The notes under the pieces: generated by a model
What the model saw: only the letters and a program-made list of their open reading frames with translations
Database searches by the model: none
What the model was told of the DNA's origin: nothing
Program-made: the position numbers and the translations under genes
Shown: one piece after another, positions 51,101 to 59,738 of the stretch
Numbering within the stretch: position 1 is the first letter of the stretch
Layout of the letters: the number at the start of each line of letters is the position of its first letter
DNA from: Flavobacterium gilvum
GTDB lineage: Bacteria > Bacteroidota > Bacteroidia > Flavobacteriales > Flavobacteriaceae
Direction: 5' to 3'
Assembly: GCF_001761465.1 (NCBI RefSeq)
Contig: NZ_CP017479.1
Span: forward strand, 1,984,001 to 2,048,000
Length of the DNA: 64,000 bases

Positions 51101-51218
51101 TTGATTTTTATTTTACCGCAAATTCGCAAATTAATTTCACTTCGACCTGTTTAATTTACTAATTTGAGCTTGATATTTATAAGTATGATTTTAAATAAAA
51201 AGTGCTTTGTTGAAAAAA

Positions 51219-51243
51219 AAACGCCCTGAAATTCAGAGCGTTT
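51219..51243 (-). terminator. terminator of the fur-purA operon
   Basis: AAACGC (51219-51224) pairs with GCGTTT (51238-51243), with CTGAA/TTCAG extending the stem. The T run on the minus strand follows (A run at 51212-51221). Confidence 0.8.
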
Positions 51244-51250
51244 AAGGTAT

Positions 51251-52522
51251 TTATTTTAATATTGTTTGTTTTCTGTCTGGTCCAACAGAAACAATTTTTA
51301 TTGGAACTTCTAGTTCTTTTTCTATAAATTCAATGTATTCTTTCAACTCGATTGGCAATTCTTCATAAGTAGTCATTCCTGTTAAATCCTGATGCCATCC
51401 TTTGAATTCTTTGAATACCGGAGTTACATTTTCTGGCTCGATGTTGTATGGGAAGTGAGAAATGTTTTTTCCTTTGTAGTTGTACTCGGTACAAACTTTT
51501 AAAGTTTCAAAACCTGAAAGAACATCTCCTTTCATCATCATTAATTGTGTTACACCATTGATTTGAACAGCATATTTCAAAGCTACTAGATCCAACCATC
51601 CGCAACGTCTTTGTCTTCCCGTTACAGAACCGAATTCGTTTCCTATTCTAGCCATTGTGGCACCGTCTTCGTCAAAAAGTTCGGTTGGGAAAGGTCCGCT
51701 TCCTACTCGAGTTACATAAGCTTTAAAAATTCCGTACACTTCTTTGATTCTGTTTGGAGCAATTCCTAAACCGGTACAAGCACCTGCAGCAGTTGTATTT
51801 GATGAAGTTACAAATGGATAAGTTCCAAAATCAACGTCCAATAATGAACCTTGAGCGCCTTCGCAAAGAATTGATTTTCCTGCTTTTTGGGCTTGCGCCA
51901 AATATTCTTCACTATCAATAAAGTCTAATGTTTTTAATACTTCGATTGATTCGAAGAATTCTTTTTCCAATTCGGCCAGATTGTACTGAATGTTAACATC
52001 GTAGAATTTAATCATTTCTTCGTGTTTGTCGGCCAAAGCTCTGTAACGATCTTTGAAATCTTCCAATTCTATGTCACCTACACGCAATCCGTTTCTTCCG
52101 GTTTTGTCCATGTAAGTTGGCCCGATTCCTTTAAGTGTAGAACCAATTTTTGCTTTCCCTTTTGAAGCTTCAGAAGCTGCGTCGAGTAAGCGGTGTGTAG
52201 GCAATATTAAATGTGCTTTTCTGGAAATAATTAATTTGGATTTGATATCCATATTAAATTTAGCCAGACCTTCGATTTCTTTTTGAAAAACTACTGGGTC
52301 AATTACTACTCCGTTTCCGATGATGTTTATGGCTGTTTTATGAAAAATTCCAGATGGAATGGTTCTGAGAACGTGTTTTATTCCGTCAAATTCTAAAGTG
52401 TGTCCTGCATTTGGACCTCCTTGAAAACGAGCGATTATGTCATAATTTGATGTAAGAACGTCAACAATTTTCCCTTTTCCTTCATCTCCCCATTGTAATC
52501 CTAATAATAAATCTACAGTCAT
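51251..52522 (-). CDS. purA: adenylosuccinate synthase
   Basis: A 423-residue enzyme that joins IMP and aspartate with GTP in AMP synthesis. The N-terminal GTP loop LQWGDEGKGKIVD (residues 8-20), FQGGPNAGHTL and the motif GIGPTYMDKTGRNG are diagnostic, and the C-terminus has IVSVGPDRKQTI. Length is normal. It follows the Fur-family gene by 18 bases and is probably co-transcribed. Confidence 0.97.
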   Translation of the reverse strand: MTVDLLLGLQWGDEGKGKIVDVLTSNYDIIARFQGGPNAGHTLEFDGIKHVLRTIPSGIFHKTAINIIGNGVVIDPVVFQKEIEGLAKFNMDIKSKLIISRKAHLILPTHRLLDAASEASKGKAKIGSTLKGIGPTYMDKTGRNGLRVGDIELEDFKDRYRALADKHEEMIKFYDVNIQYNLAELEKEFFESIEVLKTLDFIDSEEYLAQAQKAGKSILCEGAQGSLLDVDFGTYPFVTSSNTTAAGACTGLGIAPNRIKEVYGIFKAYVTRVGSGPFPTELFDEDGATMARIGNEFGSVTGRQRRCGWLDLVALKYAVQINGVTQLMMMKGDVLSGFETLKVCTEYNYKGKNISHFPYNIEPENVTPVFKEFKGWHQDLTGMTTYEELPIELKEYIEFIEKELEVPIKIVSVGPDRKQTILK

Positions 52523-52540
52523 TCTAAGTTTTATTTGCAG

Positions 52541-53020
52541 TTAATTTTCTATTGTATTTTCTGTGTTTGTCTTTTTCTTGTTTCCGTATAAGTACAGGGA
52601 ATGATTGGTGATTTCGATATCAAAAATTTCTTCGATTGTTTTTTTGATAGTTTGAATTCGAGGGTCACAAAATTCAATTACTTCTCCGGTGTCTGTCATG
52701 ATGATATGATCATGTTGCTTGTCGAAATAGGACTTTTCGTAATGAGCTTGGTTTTGTCCAAACTGATGTTTGCGAACCAAGGCGCAGTCCAACAATAATT
52801 CGATAGTATTGTAAAGAGTGGCTCTACTGACACGGTAGTTTTTGTTTTTCATTTTGAGATAGAGGTTTTCTATGTCAAAATGCTCTTCGCTGTCGTATAT
52901 TTCTTGAAGGATAGCATACCTTTCAGGAGTTTTTCGGTGCCCTTTGTTTTCAAGATACATTGTAAAAACATTTTTTACAATCTCTTGGTTTTTATTGTTA
53001 TCTGTGGAAATGAGTGTCAT
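52541..53020 (-). CDS. Fur-family transcriptional regulator
   Basis: A 159-residue regulator from the ATG at 53020. The winged helix is visible in [62 protein letters not shown], followed by [15 protein letters not shown]. The C-terminal CxxC pairs of structural-zinc Fur/PerR proteins are absent. Metal ligands would be His and Glu residues of the HDH segment. Regulated metal or peroxide cannot be decided. purA lies downstream in the same direction. Confidence 0.88.
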   Translation of the reverse strand: MTLISTDNNKNQEIVKNVFTMYLENKGHRKTPERYAILQEIYDSEEHFDIENLYLKMKNKNYRVSRATLYNTIELLLDCALVRKHQFGQNQAHYEKSYFDKQHDHIIMTDTGEVIEFCDPRIQTIKKTIEEIFDIEITNHSLYLYGNKKKTNTENTIEN

Positions 53021-53026
53021 ATCTTG

Positions 53027-53034
53027 CAAAGATA
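53027..53034 (-). promoter_or_regulatory. promoter -7 element giving a near-leaderless fur transcript
   Basis: Minus-strand TATCTTTG ends only 6 bases before the ATG at 53020, so transcription should begin at or next to the start codon. Confidence 0.6.
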
Positions 53035-53156
53035 AATTTTTATTTTAAAAGTATAAAAATTTAGGGTTTAATTATAATTCTACTGTTTCATTTTTAAGGT
53101 TTAATGAGGGGGTGAAGGTTGTCTTTTTATGAAAAAGAAAACATCCTGTGTTGTGG

Positions 53157-53270
53157 GTGAGGGATAGAAGCAAGCTACCGAAGTAGCGCGGATAGCCCGA
53201 CCCTGTTGAGCAAAGGGGCTGAATAAGCGTTGCAATAGGCAAGCCACTTTGTTCAACAGGGGCACCCCCA
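53157..53270. repeat. flavobacterial interspersed repeat, second type
   Basis: The segment GTGAGGGATAGAAGC ... GATAGCCCGACCCTG ... CAACAGGGGCACCCCCA has a hairpin CCCTGTTGA (53201-53209) with TCAACAGGG (53253-53261). Its GC content is far above its neighbours. I recall similar GATAGCCCGACC/GGGGCACCCCC elements in many Flavobacterium genomes. It stands between divergent-looking units downstream of relA. Confidence 0.7.
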
Positions 53271-53321
53271 AATTTATTTTTTGGTTGCGATTATCACAAT
53301 TTTTATATGGAAAGTTGTTTT

Positions 53322-55541
53322 TTAGTTTTTATATACGCGTGTCACTTTGTCGATTCCGTCTATTTTTTTGATGTTGTCCATCATTTTTTTCAAAATGGTA
53401 ATGTTGGGTACAATTACGGAGACTTGTCCTTTGAAAATTCCGGCTTCACCGTTGAGCGAAATGCTTTGGATGTTTACGTTCATGTTGTTCGAAATGACTT
53501 TTGTCAATTCGTTTGTAAGTCCAAGTGAGTCCATCCCCATGATGTTAATCGTTGCTTTGAAATCCTGTTGTGTGGAGTCGATCCATTTGGCCTGAATGAT
53601 GCGATAGGCATAATTGGACTGTAGTGAAATGGCGTTTGGACAGTCTTTTTTGTGTATTTTGATGCCTTCGTTTATGGTCACAAAACCAAATACGTCGTCT
53701 CCCGGAATCGGATTGCAGCAACTCGATAACTTGTAATCGAGTTTGTCCTGGGTTTTTCCAAAAACGAGCATGTCATAGTTACTGCTGATGATTTGTTTGT
53801 GTATGTCTTCGTCGGCAGTGCTGTGGGAACGCTTGATTTTGTTTTTGAAGAAATTGATTAATGTGTTGCTTTTTTGCGCTGCAAAATCTTTTAATTGCTG
53901 GTTATCTATTGACCCGACACCGACTCTGTAAAATAAATCCAAACTTGTTTTGAGTCTGAAAAAATTGACTAACTCGTTGGTCGTTTGTTCGTTTAGAGTT
54001 ACTTTAAGATGTTTTAGTTTTCGGGTAAGAAGTTCTTTTCCGTCTTCGGCAAGTTTCTTGATATCCTCGTTAAGGACATTTCGGATTTTGTTTTTTGCTC
54101 TTGAAGTAGTTACATAATCCAACCAGTTGATAGTTGGTTTTTGGTTTGGCGAGGTGATGATTTCGACCTGATCCCCGCTTTTCAATTCGTAATTTAACGG
54201 AACTAATTTTCCGTTGACTCTAGTTCCTCTGGTTTTTATTCCTATTTCGGAGTGGATGCTGAAAGCAAAGTCAAGTGATGTGGCTCCTTTGGGTAAACAT
54301 TTTATGTCTCCTTTTGGGGTGAAAATGTAAATTTCTTTGGAGTACAGGTTCATTTTGAAATCTTCGACAAAATCGACCGCACTTGTTTCTGAATTTTCAA
54401 GGGCTTCTTTCAAAAGATTCAACCATACGTCGAGTCCGTTTTCTTCAGTGGCTCCATTTTTGTATTTGTAATGTGCCGCATATCCTTTTTCGGCAATTTC
54501 GTCCATACGTTCGCTGCGGACCTGTACTTCTACCCAACGGCCTTTTGGTCCCATTACGGTAATATGCAGCGCTTCATAACCTGTTGATTTTGGCGAGGAA
54601 ATCCAGTCGCGTAAACGGCTTGGACTGGGTCTGTAATGATCGGTTACGATGGAATAAATTTTCCAAGCCAGGAATTTTTCGTCGTGAGGATTGGATTTGT
54701 AAACAATGCGCAAGGCGAATTTGTCGTACACTTCATCAAAGCCTACGTTTTGTGCCAACATTTTTCGGTTAATCGAATAAATTGATTTCGGTCTTCCTTT
54801 GATGATGAAATCAATGTTTTCTTCATCCAATGCTTTTTGAAGCACTTCGGAAATGTCTTTGATGTATAAGTCCTGTTCTTCTTTGGTTTCTCTTATTTTG
54901 CTGACAATGGAGTTGTATCTTTCAGGTTCAGTGTATTTTAGTCCTAAATCCTCCAGTTTGTTTTTTATTTTATAAAGTCCCAATCGGTGTGCCAAAGGAG
55001 CATAAATATATAAAGTCTCGGATGCGATTTTTATCTGTTTGTGATTTTCCATCGATTCCATAGTCAACATATTGTGTAATCTGTCGGCTATTTTTATGAG
55101 GATTACCCTAACATCATCATTGAGGGTTAAGAGCATTTTTCGGAAATTCTCGGCCTGCATCGAAACATTTAAGTCTTTTTGCACCAAGGAAATTTTGGTT
55201 AATCCCTCGACCAGTTGGGCTATTTTGGGACCAAACATTTTTTCGATGTCTTTGACTGTGATTGGTGTATCTTCGACAACATCATGCAGCAAGGCCGCTG
55301 CGATGGAAGTTGATCCTAAACCAATATCGGAAGCCACAATTTTGGCCACGGCAATTGGATGAAATATATAGGCTTCTCCTGATTTTCTTCGTTGGTCTTT
55401 ATGTGCATCAACTGCTACATCAAATGCTTTTCGTATCAGTTTTTTATCCTCGGCGGTCAAAGTCTGGTAACTGATGCGTAGTAACTCTTTATATTCTTGA
55501 GCAATAGCTTTGTTTTCTTTTTCTATATCAATTTCTATCAT
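53322..55541 (-). CDS. RelA/SpoT bifunctional (p)ppGpp synthase/hydrolase
   Basis: A 739-residue protein of the long RSH type, started at the ATG at 55541. The HD hydrolase domain has HPIAVAKIVA and ALLHDVVEDT, the synthetase domain has GRPKSIYSINRKM and STGYEALHITVMGPKGRWVEVQVRS, followed by TGS (IYIFTPKGDIKCLPKGATSLDFAFSIHSEIG), the conserved Cys domain (SSCCNPIPGDDVFGFVT) and an ACT domain at the C-terminus. The HD motif is intact, so hydrolysis is expected. It controls the stringent response. Confidence 0.95.
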   Translation of the reverse strand: MIEIDIEKENKAIAQEYKELLRISYQTLTAEDKKLIRKAFDVAVDAHKDQRRKSGEAYIFHPIAVAKIVASDIGLGSTSIAAALLHDVVEDTPITVKDIEKMFGPKIAQLVEGLTKISLVQKDLNVSMQAENFRKMLLTLNDDVRVILIKIADRLHNMLTMESMENHKQIKIASETLYIYAPLAHRLGLYKIKNKLEDLGLKYTEPERYNSIVSKIRETKEEQDLYIKDISEVLQKALDEENIDFIIKGRPKSIYSINRKMLAQNVGFDEVYDKFALRIVYKSNPHDEKFLAWKIYSIVTDHYRPSPSRLRDWISSPKSTGYEALHITVMGPKGRWVEVQVRSERMDEIAEKGYAAHYKYKNGATEENGLDVWLNLLKEALENSETSAVDFVEDFKMNLYSKEIYIFTPKGDIKCLPKGATSLDFAFSIHSEIGIKTRGTRVNGKLVPLNYELKSGDQVEIITSPNQKPTINWLDYVTTSRAKNKIRNVLNEDIKKLAEDGKELLTRKLKHLKVTLNEQTTNELVNFFRLKTSLDLFYRVGVGSIDNQQLKDFAAQKSNTLINFFKNKIKRSHSTADEDIHKQIISSNYDMLVFGKTQDKLDYKLSSCCNPIPGDDVFGFVTINEGIKIHKKDCPNAISLQSNYAYRIIQAKWIDSTQQDFKATINIMGMDSLGLTNELTKVISNNMNVNIQSISLNGEAGIFKGQVSVIVPNITILKKMMDNIKKIDGIDKVTRVYKN

Positions 55542-55599
55542 AACGGCATGGTTCAATTCCTAAATATAAGAATTTTAAAAGATATGTGCAAGGGGGAAA

Positions 55600-55730
55600 A
55601 GGATTTTAGAATTTAGATTTAAGATTTAAGAATTTAGAATTGAGAGCATAGAACATGGAGAATATACTTTTAAGAGATTAGATTAATTCTAAAATCAAAA
55701 AATCTATAATCAGCAATCAAAAATCAGCAA
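55600..55730. other. AT-rich spacer with AATCAGCAATCAAAA repeats
   Basis: Between the RSH gene and the methyltransferase gene are TTTAGAATTTAGATTTAAG-type and AATCAGCAATCAAAA direct repeats. The latter also occurs inside the aminotransferase gene at about 59131-59165. Confidence 0.6.
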
Positions 55731-56516
55731 TCAAAACCCTCTCTGTCTTTTGGCTTCAAATATTAATATAGCTGCGGCTACAGAAACATTCATACTGTCG
55801 ATTTCTCCCTGCATTGGGATGATGATGTTTTGGGTTGAGGCATCGCGCCATTCTTGTGTCAGGCCCGTAGCTTCTGTCCCAACAACCAAGGCAGTTGGCG
55901 AAGTGTAATCCTGAGTATGATAGGAAGTCGAATTTTGTAAAGTAGCGCAATAAAAATTGATGTTTTGTTCTTTCAAAAAAGCAATAATTTCCGAAGTCGT
56001 TCCTGTTGCGATCTGATTGGTAAACAAACAACCCACGCTGGAACGAACTACATTCGGATTGTACAAATCGCTTTTCGGGTTGGCAATAATTACGGCATCA
56101 AGATTTGCCGCATCGGCAGTGCGCAATATTGCTCCTATATTCCCTGGTTTTTCTAGAGCTTCGGCAATGAGAATTAATGGATTTTCAGATAATTCTAAAT
56201 CAGATAATCGCAGCGATTTGGTTTTGGCCACAGCCAAAATACCTTCGGTAGTGTCACGATACGCCAGTTTTTGATAAACGTCCTTGTTGATTTCTATCAA
56301 TTCAGCCTTGTTTGATAATTTGCGTGTTTCAGTTTCTGAACAAACTTCGGGCAAAAACAAAAGGGTTTCTATTTCATAACCGCCTTTTAAGGCAAGCGAA
56401 ATTTCACGTTTCCCTTCAATTAAGAACGTTCCTGATTGTTTGCGGGCTTTTGCTTTTTCCTGCAATAATACCAAGGATTTTATAAAAGGGTTTTGGACGG
56501 AAGTAATCTGTTTCAA
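55731..56516 (-). CDS. SpoU/TrmH-family RNA methyltransferase
   Basis: A 261-residue 2'-O-methyltransferase when started at the TTG at 56516 (MKQITSVQNPFIKSL). The N-terminal substrate-binding domain contains ARKQSGTFLIEGKREI. The SPOUT motifs follow: LIAEALEKPGNIGAILRTADAANLDAVII (motif 1), FLVVGTEATGLTQEW (motif 2) and IIPMQGEIDSMNVSVAAAILIFEAKRQR (motif 3). A -7 element at 56544-56551 lies close upstream, and no ATG is available in the first 30 codons. Confidence 0.9.
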   Translation of the reverse strand: MKQITSVQNPFIKSLVLLQEKAKARKQSGTFLIEGKREISLALKGGYEIETLLFLPEVCSETETRKLSNKAELIEINKDVYQKLAYRDTTEGILAVAKTKSLRLSDLELSENPLILIAEALEKPGNIGAILRTADAANLDAVIIANPKSDLYNPNVVRSSVGCLFTNQIATGTTSEIIAFLKEQNINFYCATLQNSTSYHTQDYTSPTALVVGTEATGLTQEWRDASTQNIIIPMQGEIDSMNVSVAAAILIFEAKRQRGF

Positions 56517-56543
56517 TTTAAAAAAATAAGTGGTTTGATTTGG

Positions 56544-56551
56544 CAAAAATA
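56544..56551 (-). promoter_or_regulatory. promoter -7 element of the RNA methyltransferase gene
   Basis: Minus-strand TATTTTTG, 27 bases before the TTG start at 56516; it makes any longer N-terminus impossible. Confidence 0.5.
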
Positions 56552-56875
56552 CTAAGATTTTTTCAGAGCCTGTTTGAAATTTGAGTATTATACCATATTG
56601 AAAGATAAAATAGTTTTTACCAATTATTCCGTTTCCAATTAATAATCGAATTCAGATTGCGGAAATTCTCCCTACATTTAGTATTAGACACGAATTACAC
56701 TCATATGTACTATTTTTTTCTTTGGTTGAAAAATAAACCTGCGATAATCTGCGTTGTCTGCGTGAAAAAAAATAAAAACCTAATTTTAGGTTAATCTGAA
56801 ATTATCGGGTATCGTCTAAAAGAAATAGAACCATTTGATTTAATTTTACAAAAAAATAATAAATTCTTGTTTTAA
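56552..56875. other. 324-base intergenic region
   Basis: No gene is seen. It contains the palindrome AACCTAATTTTAGGTT (about 56777-56792) and a CTGCGATAATCTGCGTTGTCTGCGTG stretch in the style of flavobacterial palindromic spacers. Confidence 0.55.
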
Positions 56876-57487
56876 ATGTTCGAATTTTTAGAAGTAATAG
56901 GTGTTGCAGCTTTTGCCATGTCGGGTTCTTTGACGGGTATGCACAAAAAAATGGATCTTTTTGGTGTTTTTGTTATTGCTTTGGCGACTTCTTTTGGTGG
57001 TGGAACTTTACGTGATGTATTGATGGGCGAAAAGGTTTTCTGGCTAAAAACTGAAAATTTGGTCTATATTTATGTTGCCGTTGTGGGCTATCTATTAGCT
57101 GTTTTTTTTCATAAAAAATTAGAATATTTTCGGATTTCCCTATTTTTATTCGATACAATCGGACTAGGGATTTATACTTTGGTTGGGCTCGAAAAGGGTT
57201 TGAATTTCGGGTTAAATCCAGTTGTATGTGTTGCATTGGGAACAATTACAGCTTGTTTTGGAGGAGTGACACGGGATATTTTATGTGCCGAGGTGCCAAA
57301 TTTATTTAAACAGGAAATCTATGCGACTATTTGCGTGGCAGGTGGAATTGTTTTTTTTGGATTGAAAAAAATCAATTTGGATAACGAAGTGTTGTATTTG
57401 ATAACGTCAATTTTTATTATCACAGTGCGATTATTGGCTGTTAAATACAAATGGCAAATCAAGCCACTCAAAATTGAGAATTTCTAA
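56876..57487 (+). CDS. TRIC-type (UPF0126) cation channel protein
   Basis: A 203-residue membrane protein with seven hydrophobic segments in two GGGxxRD-like repeats: GVFVIALATSFGGGTLRDVLMG and VCVALGTITACFGGVTRDILC. This is the prokaryotic TRIC/YicG family, K+-selective trimeric channels. Length and spacing are normal. It stands alone. Confidence 0.88.
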   Translation: MFEFLEVIGVAAFAMSGSLTGMHKKMDLFGVFVIALATSFGGGTLRDVLMGEKVFWLKTENLVYIYVAVVGYLLAVFFHKKLEYFRISLFLFDTIGLGIYTLVGLEKGLNFGLNPVVCVALGTITACFGGVTRDILCAEVPNLFKQEIYATICVAGGIVFFGLKKINLDNEVLYLITSIFIITVRLLAVKYKWQIKPLKIENF

Positions 57488-57635
57488 ATTTCTTTCTGAA
57501 AAAAGGAATTTGGTTTTGGTTGTTGATTGACGTTTTCGATTTTACCTTTTTCTGTTTTTTTTTACTAAGGATTTCATCATCGTATTTTAGAATATTACGC
57601 TAATTGCGTACTTTTCGAATTCCTAACGTACAAAT

Positions 57636-58613
57636 GTGAAAAACTACACCGTAAAACGATATCGCGAAGAAGATTATGAGCATTGGAATGCCTTTGTAGG
57701 CAAAGCCAAAAACGCTACTTTCCTGTTTCATCGTGATTTTATGGATTATCATAAAGACCGTTTTGAGGATTATTCTTTGCTGGTTTACAAAGGCGAAAAA
57801 TTAGTCGCAATTTTACCTGCCAACAAGGTGGGAGAATGTGTTTGTTCGCATCAAGGCTTGACTTATGGAGGTTTGGTTTATGGTGAAAAATTAAAATTGA
57901 CTGCTGTGATTTTAGTATTCAAAGCCATTTTGATTTATTTGAATGACAATACTATTTCAAAAATTCAGATAAAGATGCTTCCATCGATTTATCACGATAA
58001 ACCTGCTGAAGAGTTGAATTATGCACTGTTTTTGGCGGAAGCCAAATTAATCGGAAGGGATACACTTGCGGTGATTGATTTATCAAAACCGATTTTGATT
58101 TCAAAAGGCAGACAGGAAGGTATAAAAAAAGGAATTCAAAATGGATTAGAAGTAAAGGAAACAAATGATTTTGAAGGATTTTGGAATTCCATCCTGATTC
58201 CGAATTTAGCCAAAAAACATAACGCAAAACCAGTTCATACTTTGCAGGAAATAACCAATTTAAAAAAGAGTTTCCCCGAAAATATCCGTCAGTTTAATGT
58301 ATATGATAAAGGACAAATTGTAGCAGGTGCAACTTTGTTTGAAAGTAATAATGTGATTCATTCGCAGTATATCTCGGCGGGAAAAAACAAAAATAAAACG
58401 GGAAGTCTGGATTTTTTATACCACCATTTAATAACAGAAATTTTTAGTCACAAACGGTTTTTTGATTTTGGGACTTCCAATGAAAATCAGGGAAAAATTT
58501 TGAATAAAGGATTGTCGTTTTGGAAAGAAAGTTTTGGGGCAAGCACCGTTATTCAGGATTATTATGAAGTAACAACGAGCAATTTTTACAAATTGGTAAA
58601 TGTTTTTAAATGA
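57636..58613 (+). CDS. GNAT/FemAB-like acyltransferase of a polysaccharide locus
   Basis: A 325-residue protein with a GTG start (57636). It has the FemAB/GNAT-like two-domain layout: W...FVGKAKNATFLFHRDFMDYHKDRFEDYSLLVYKGEKLVAILPANK in the first half and ...IVAGATLFESNNVIHSQYISAGKNKNKTGSLDFLYHHLI and FDFGTSNENQGKILNKGLSFWKESFGA in the second. It precedes a sugar aminotransferase by 20 bases, so it probably acylates the amino sugar or a peptide. Confidence 0.75.
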   Translation: MKNYTVKRYREEDYEHWNAFVGKAKNATFLFHRDFMDYHKDRFEDYSLLVYKGEKLVAILPANKVGECVCSHQGLTYGGLVYGEKLKLTAVILVFKAILIYLNDNTISKIQIKMLPSIYHDKPAEELNYALFLAEAKLIGRDTLAVIDLSKPILISKGRQEGIKKGIQNGLEVKETNDFEGFWNSILIPNLAKKHNAKPVHTLQEITNLKKSFPENIRQFNVYDKGQIVAGATLFESNNVIHSQYISAGKNKNKTGSLDFLYHHLITEIFSHKRFFDFGTSNENQGKILNKGLSFWKESFGASTVIQDYYEVTTSNFYKLVNVFK

Positions 58614-58633
58614 ATTGATTTAAAATCAAAACA

Positions 58634-59734
58634 ATGATAAAATTCCTGGATTTAAAGAAAATAAATGAACCTTATGAAACCGCTTTTCAGCAGAAACTGA
58701 AAACGGTTTTGGATTCGGGTTGGTATATTTTGGGAAAGGAAGTTCAAGAGTTTGAAACTCGTTTTGCTAACTATTGTGGAGCCAAATATTGTATTGGAGT
58801 TGGTAATGGATTGGATGCGTTGACTTTGATTTTTAGTGGTTATGTTGAGTTGGGAAAATTACAAAAAGGAGACGAAGTTATTGTTCCGGCGAACACCTAT
58901 ATCGCAAGTATCCTTGCCATTCTTCAGGCTGGTTTGGCTCCTGTTTTGGTAGAACCAAAGTTGGAAACTTATACGATTGATCCCAATTTAATTTCTGAAA
59001 AAATCACTCCAAAAACCAAAGCGATTCTTGCAGTCAATTTGTACGGTCAATTGGCAGAAATGGACGCCATTCATGAAATAGCAAAGCAAAATAATTTGAT
59101 AGTTGTAGAAGATGCTGCTCAATCAACAGGAGCAATCAAAAATCAAAAATCAGCAATCAAAAATCTGAAATCGAGCGTAGCGTACAGTTTTTATCCAACA
59201 AAAAATCTTGGTGCACTCGGTGATGGCGGAGCAGTTGTGACTGATGATGAATTGCTTTTTAAAGTTATTCGGTCGCTTCGGAATTACGGTTCTGAAATCA
59301 AATATCAGAATGATTTTGTGGGGGTAAATTCTCGATTGGATGAATTGCAGGCCGCTTTTTTGAATCTGAAATTACCCAATTTGGATGCTGATAATCAAAA
59401 GCGAAAAGCCATCGCCAAACGGTATTTATCCGAAATAAAAAACGATAAAATTATCTTGCCGTTTTGGGATTTAAGCCATAATCATGTTTTTCATCTTTTT
59501 GTAATTCGAACTGAAAACAGAGACGATTTGCAGAACTATTTATTGGAAAATCAAATCCAAACGGTGATTCATTACCCAATTCCGCCACACAAACAAAAAG
59601 CATTGAAATCTTGGAATAATCTTTCTTTTCCGTTAACTGAAAAAATTCACAACGAAGTGTTGAGTTTGCCCATTAGCCCTGTAATGACGGATAATGAAGT
59701 AACCTATGTGATTTCGATTTTAAATAAATATTAA
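58634..59734 (+). CDS. DegT/DnrJ/EryC1-family sugar aminotransferase
   Basis: A 366-residue PLP enzyme that makes a 3- or 4-amino-deoxysugar nucleotide. Motifs are GNGLDALTLIF, DEVIVPANTYIASI, VVEDAAQSTGA and SFYPTKNLGALGDGGAV with the PLP Lys. It resembles FdtB-type 3-aminotransferases. The loop before the PLP-lysine motif (IKNQKSAIKNLKSSVAY) is unusual and its DNA matches the AATCAAAAATCAGCAATC spacer repeats. The flippase gene starts 4 bases after its stop. Confidence 0.9.
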   Translation: MIKFLDLKKINEPYETAFQQKLKTVLDSGWYILGKEVQEFETRFANYCGAKYCIGVGNGLDALTLIFSGYVELGKLQKGDEVIVPANTYIASILAILQAGLAPVLVEPKLETYTIDPNLISEKITPKTKAILAVNLYGQLAEMDAIHEIAKQNNLIVVEDAAQSTGAIKNQKSAIKNLKSSVAYSFYPTKNLGALGDGGAVVTDDELLFKVIRSLRNYGSEIKYQNDFVGVNSRLDELQAAFLNLKLPNLDADNQKRKAIAKRYLSEIKNDKIILPFWDLSHNHVFHLFVIRTENRDDLQNYLLENQIQTVIHYPIPPHKQKALKSWNNLSFPLTEKIHNEVLSLPISPVMTDNEVTYVISILNKY

Positions 59735-59738
59735 AATT

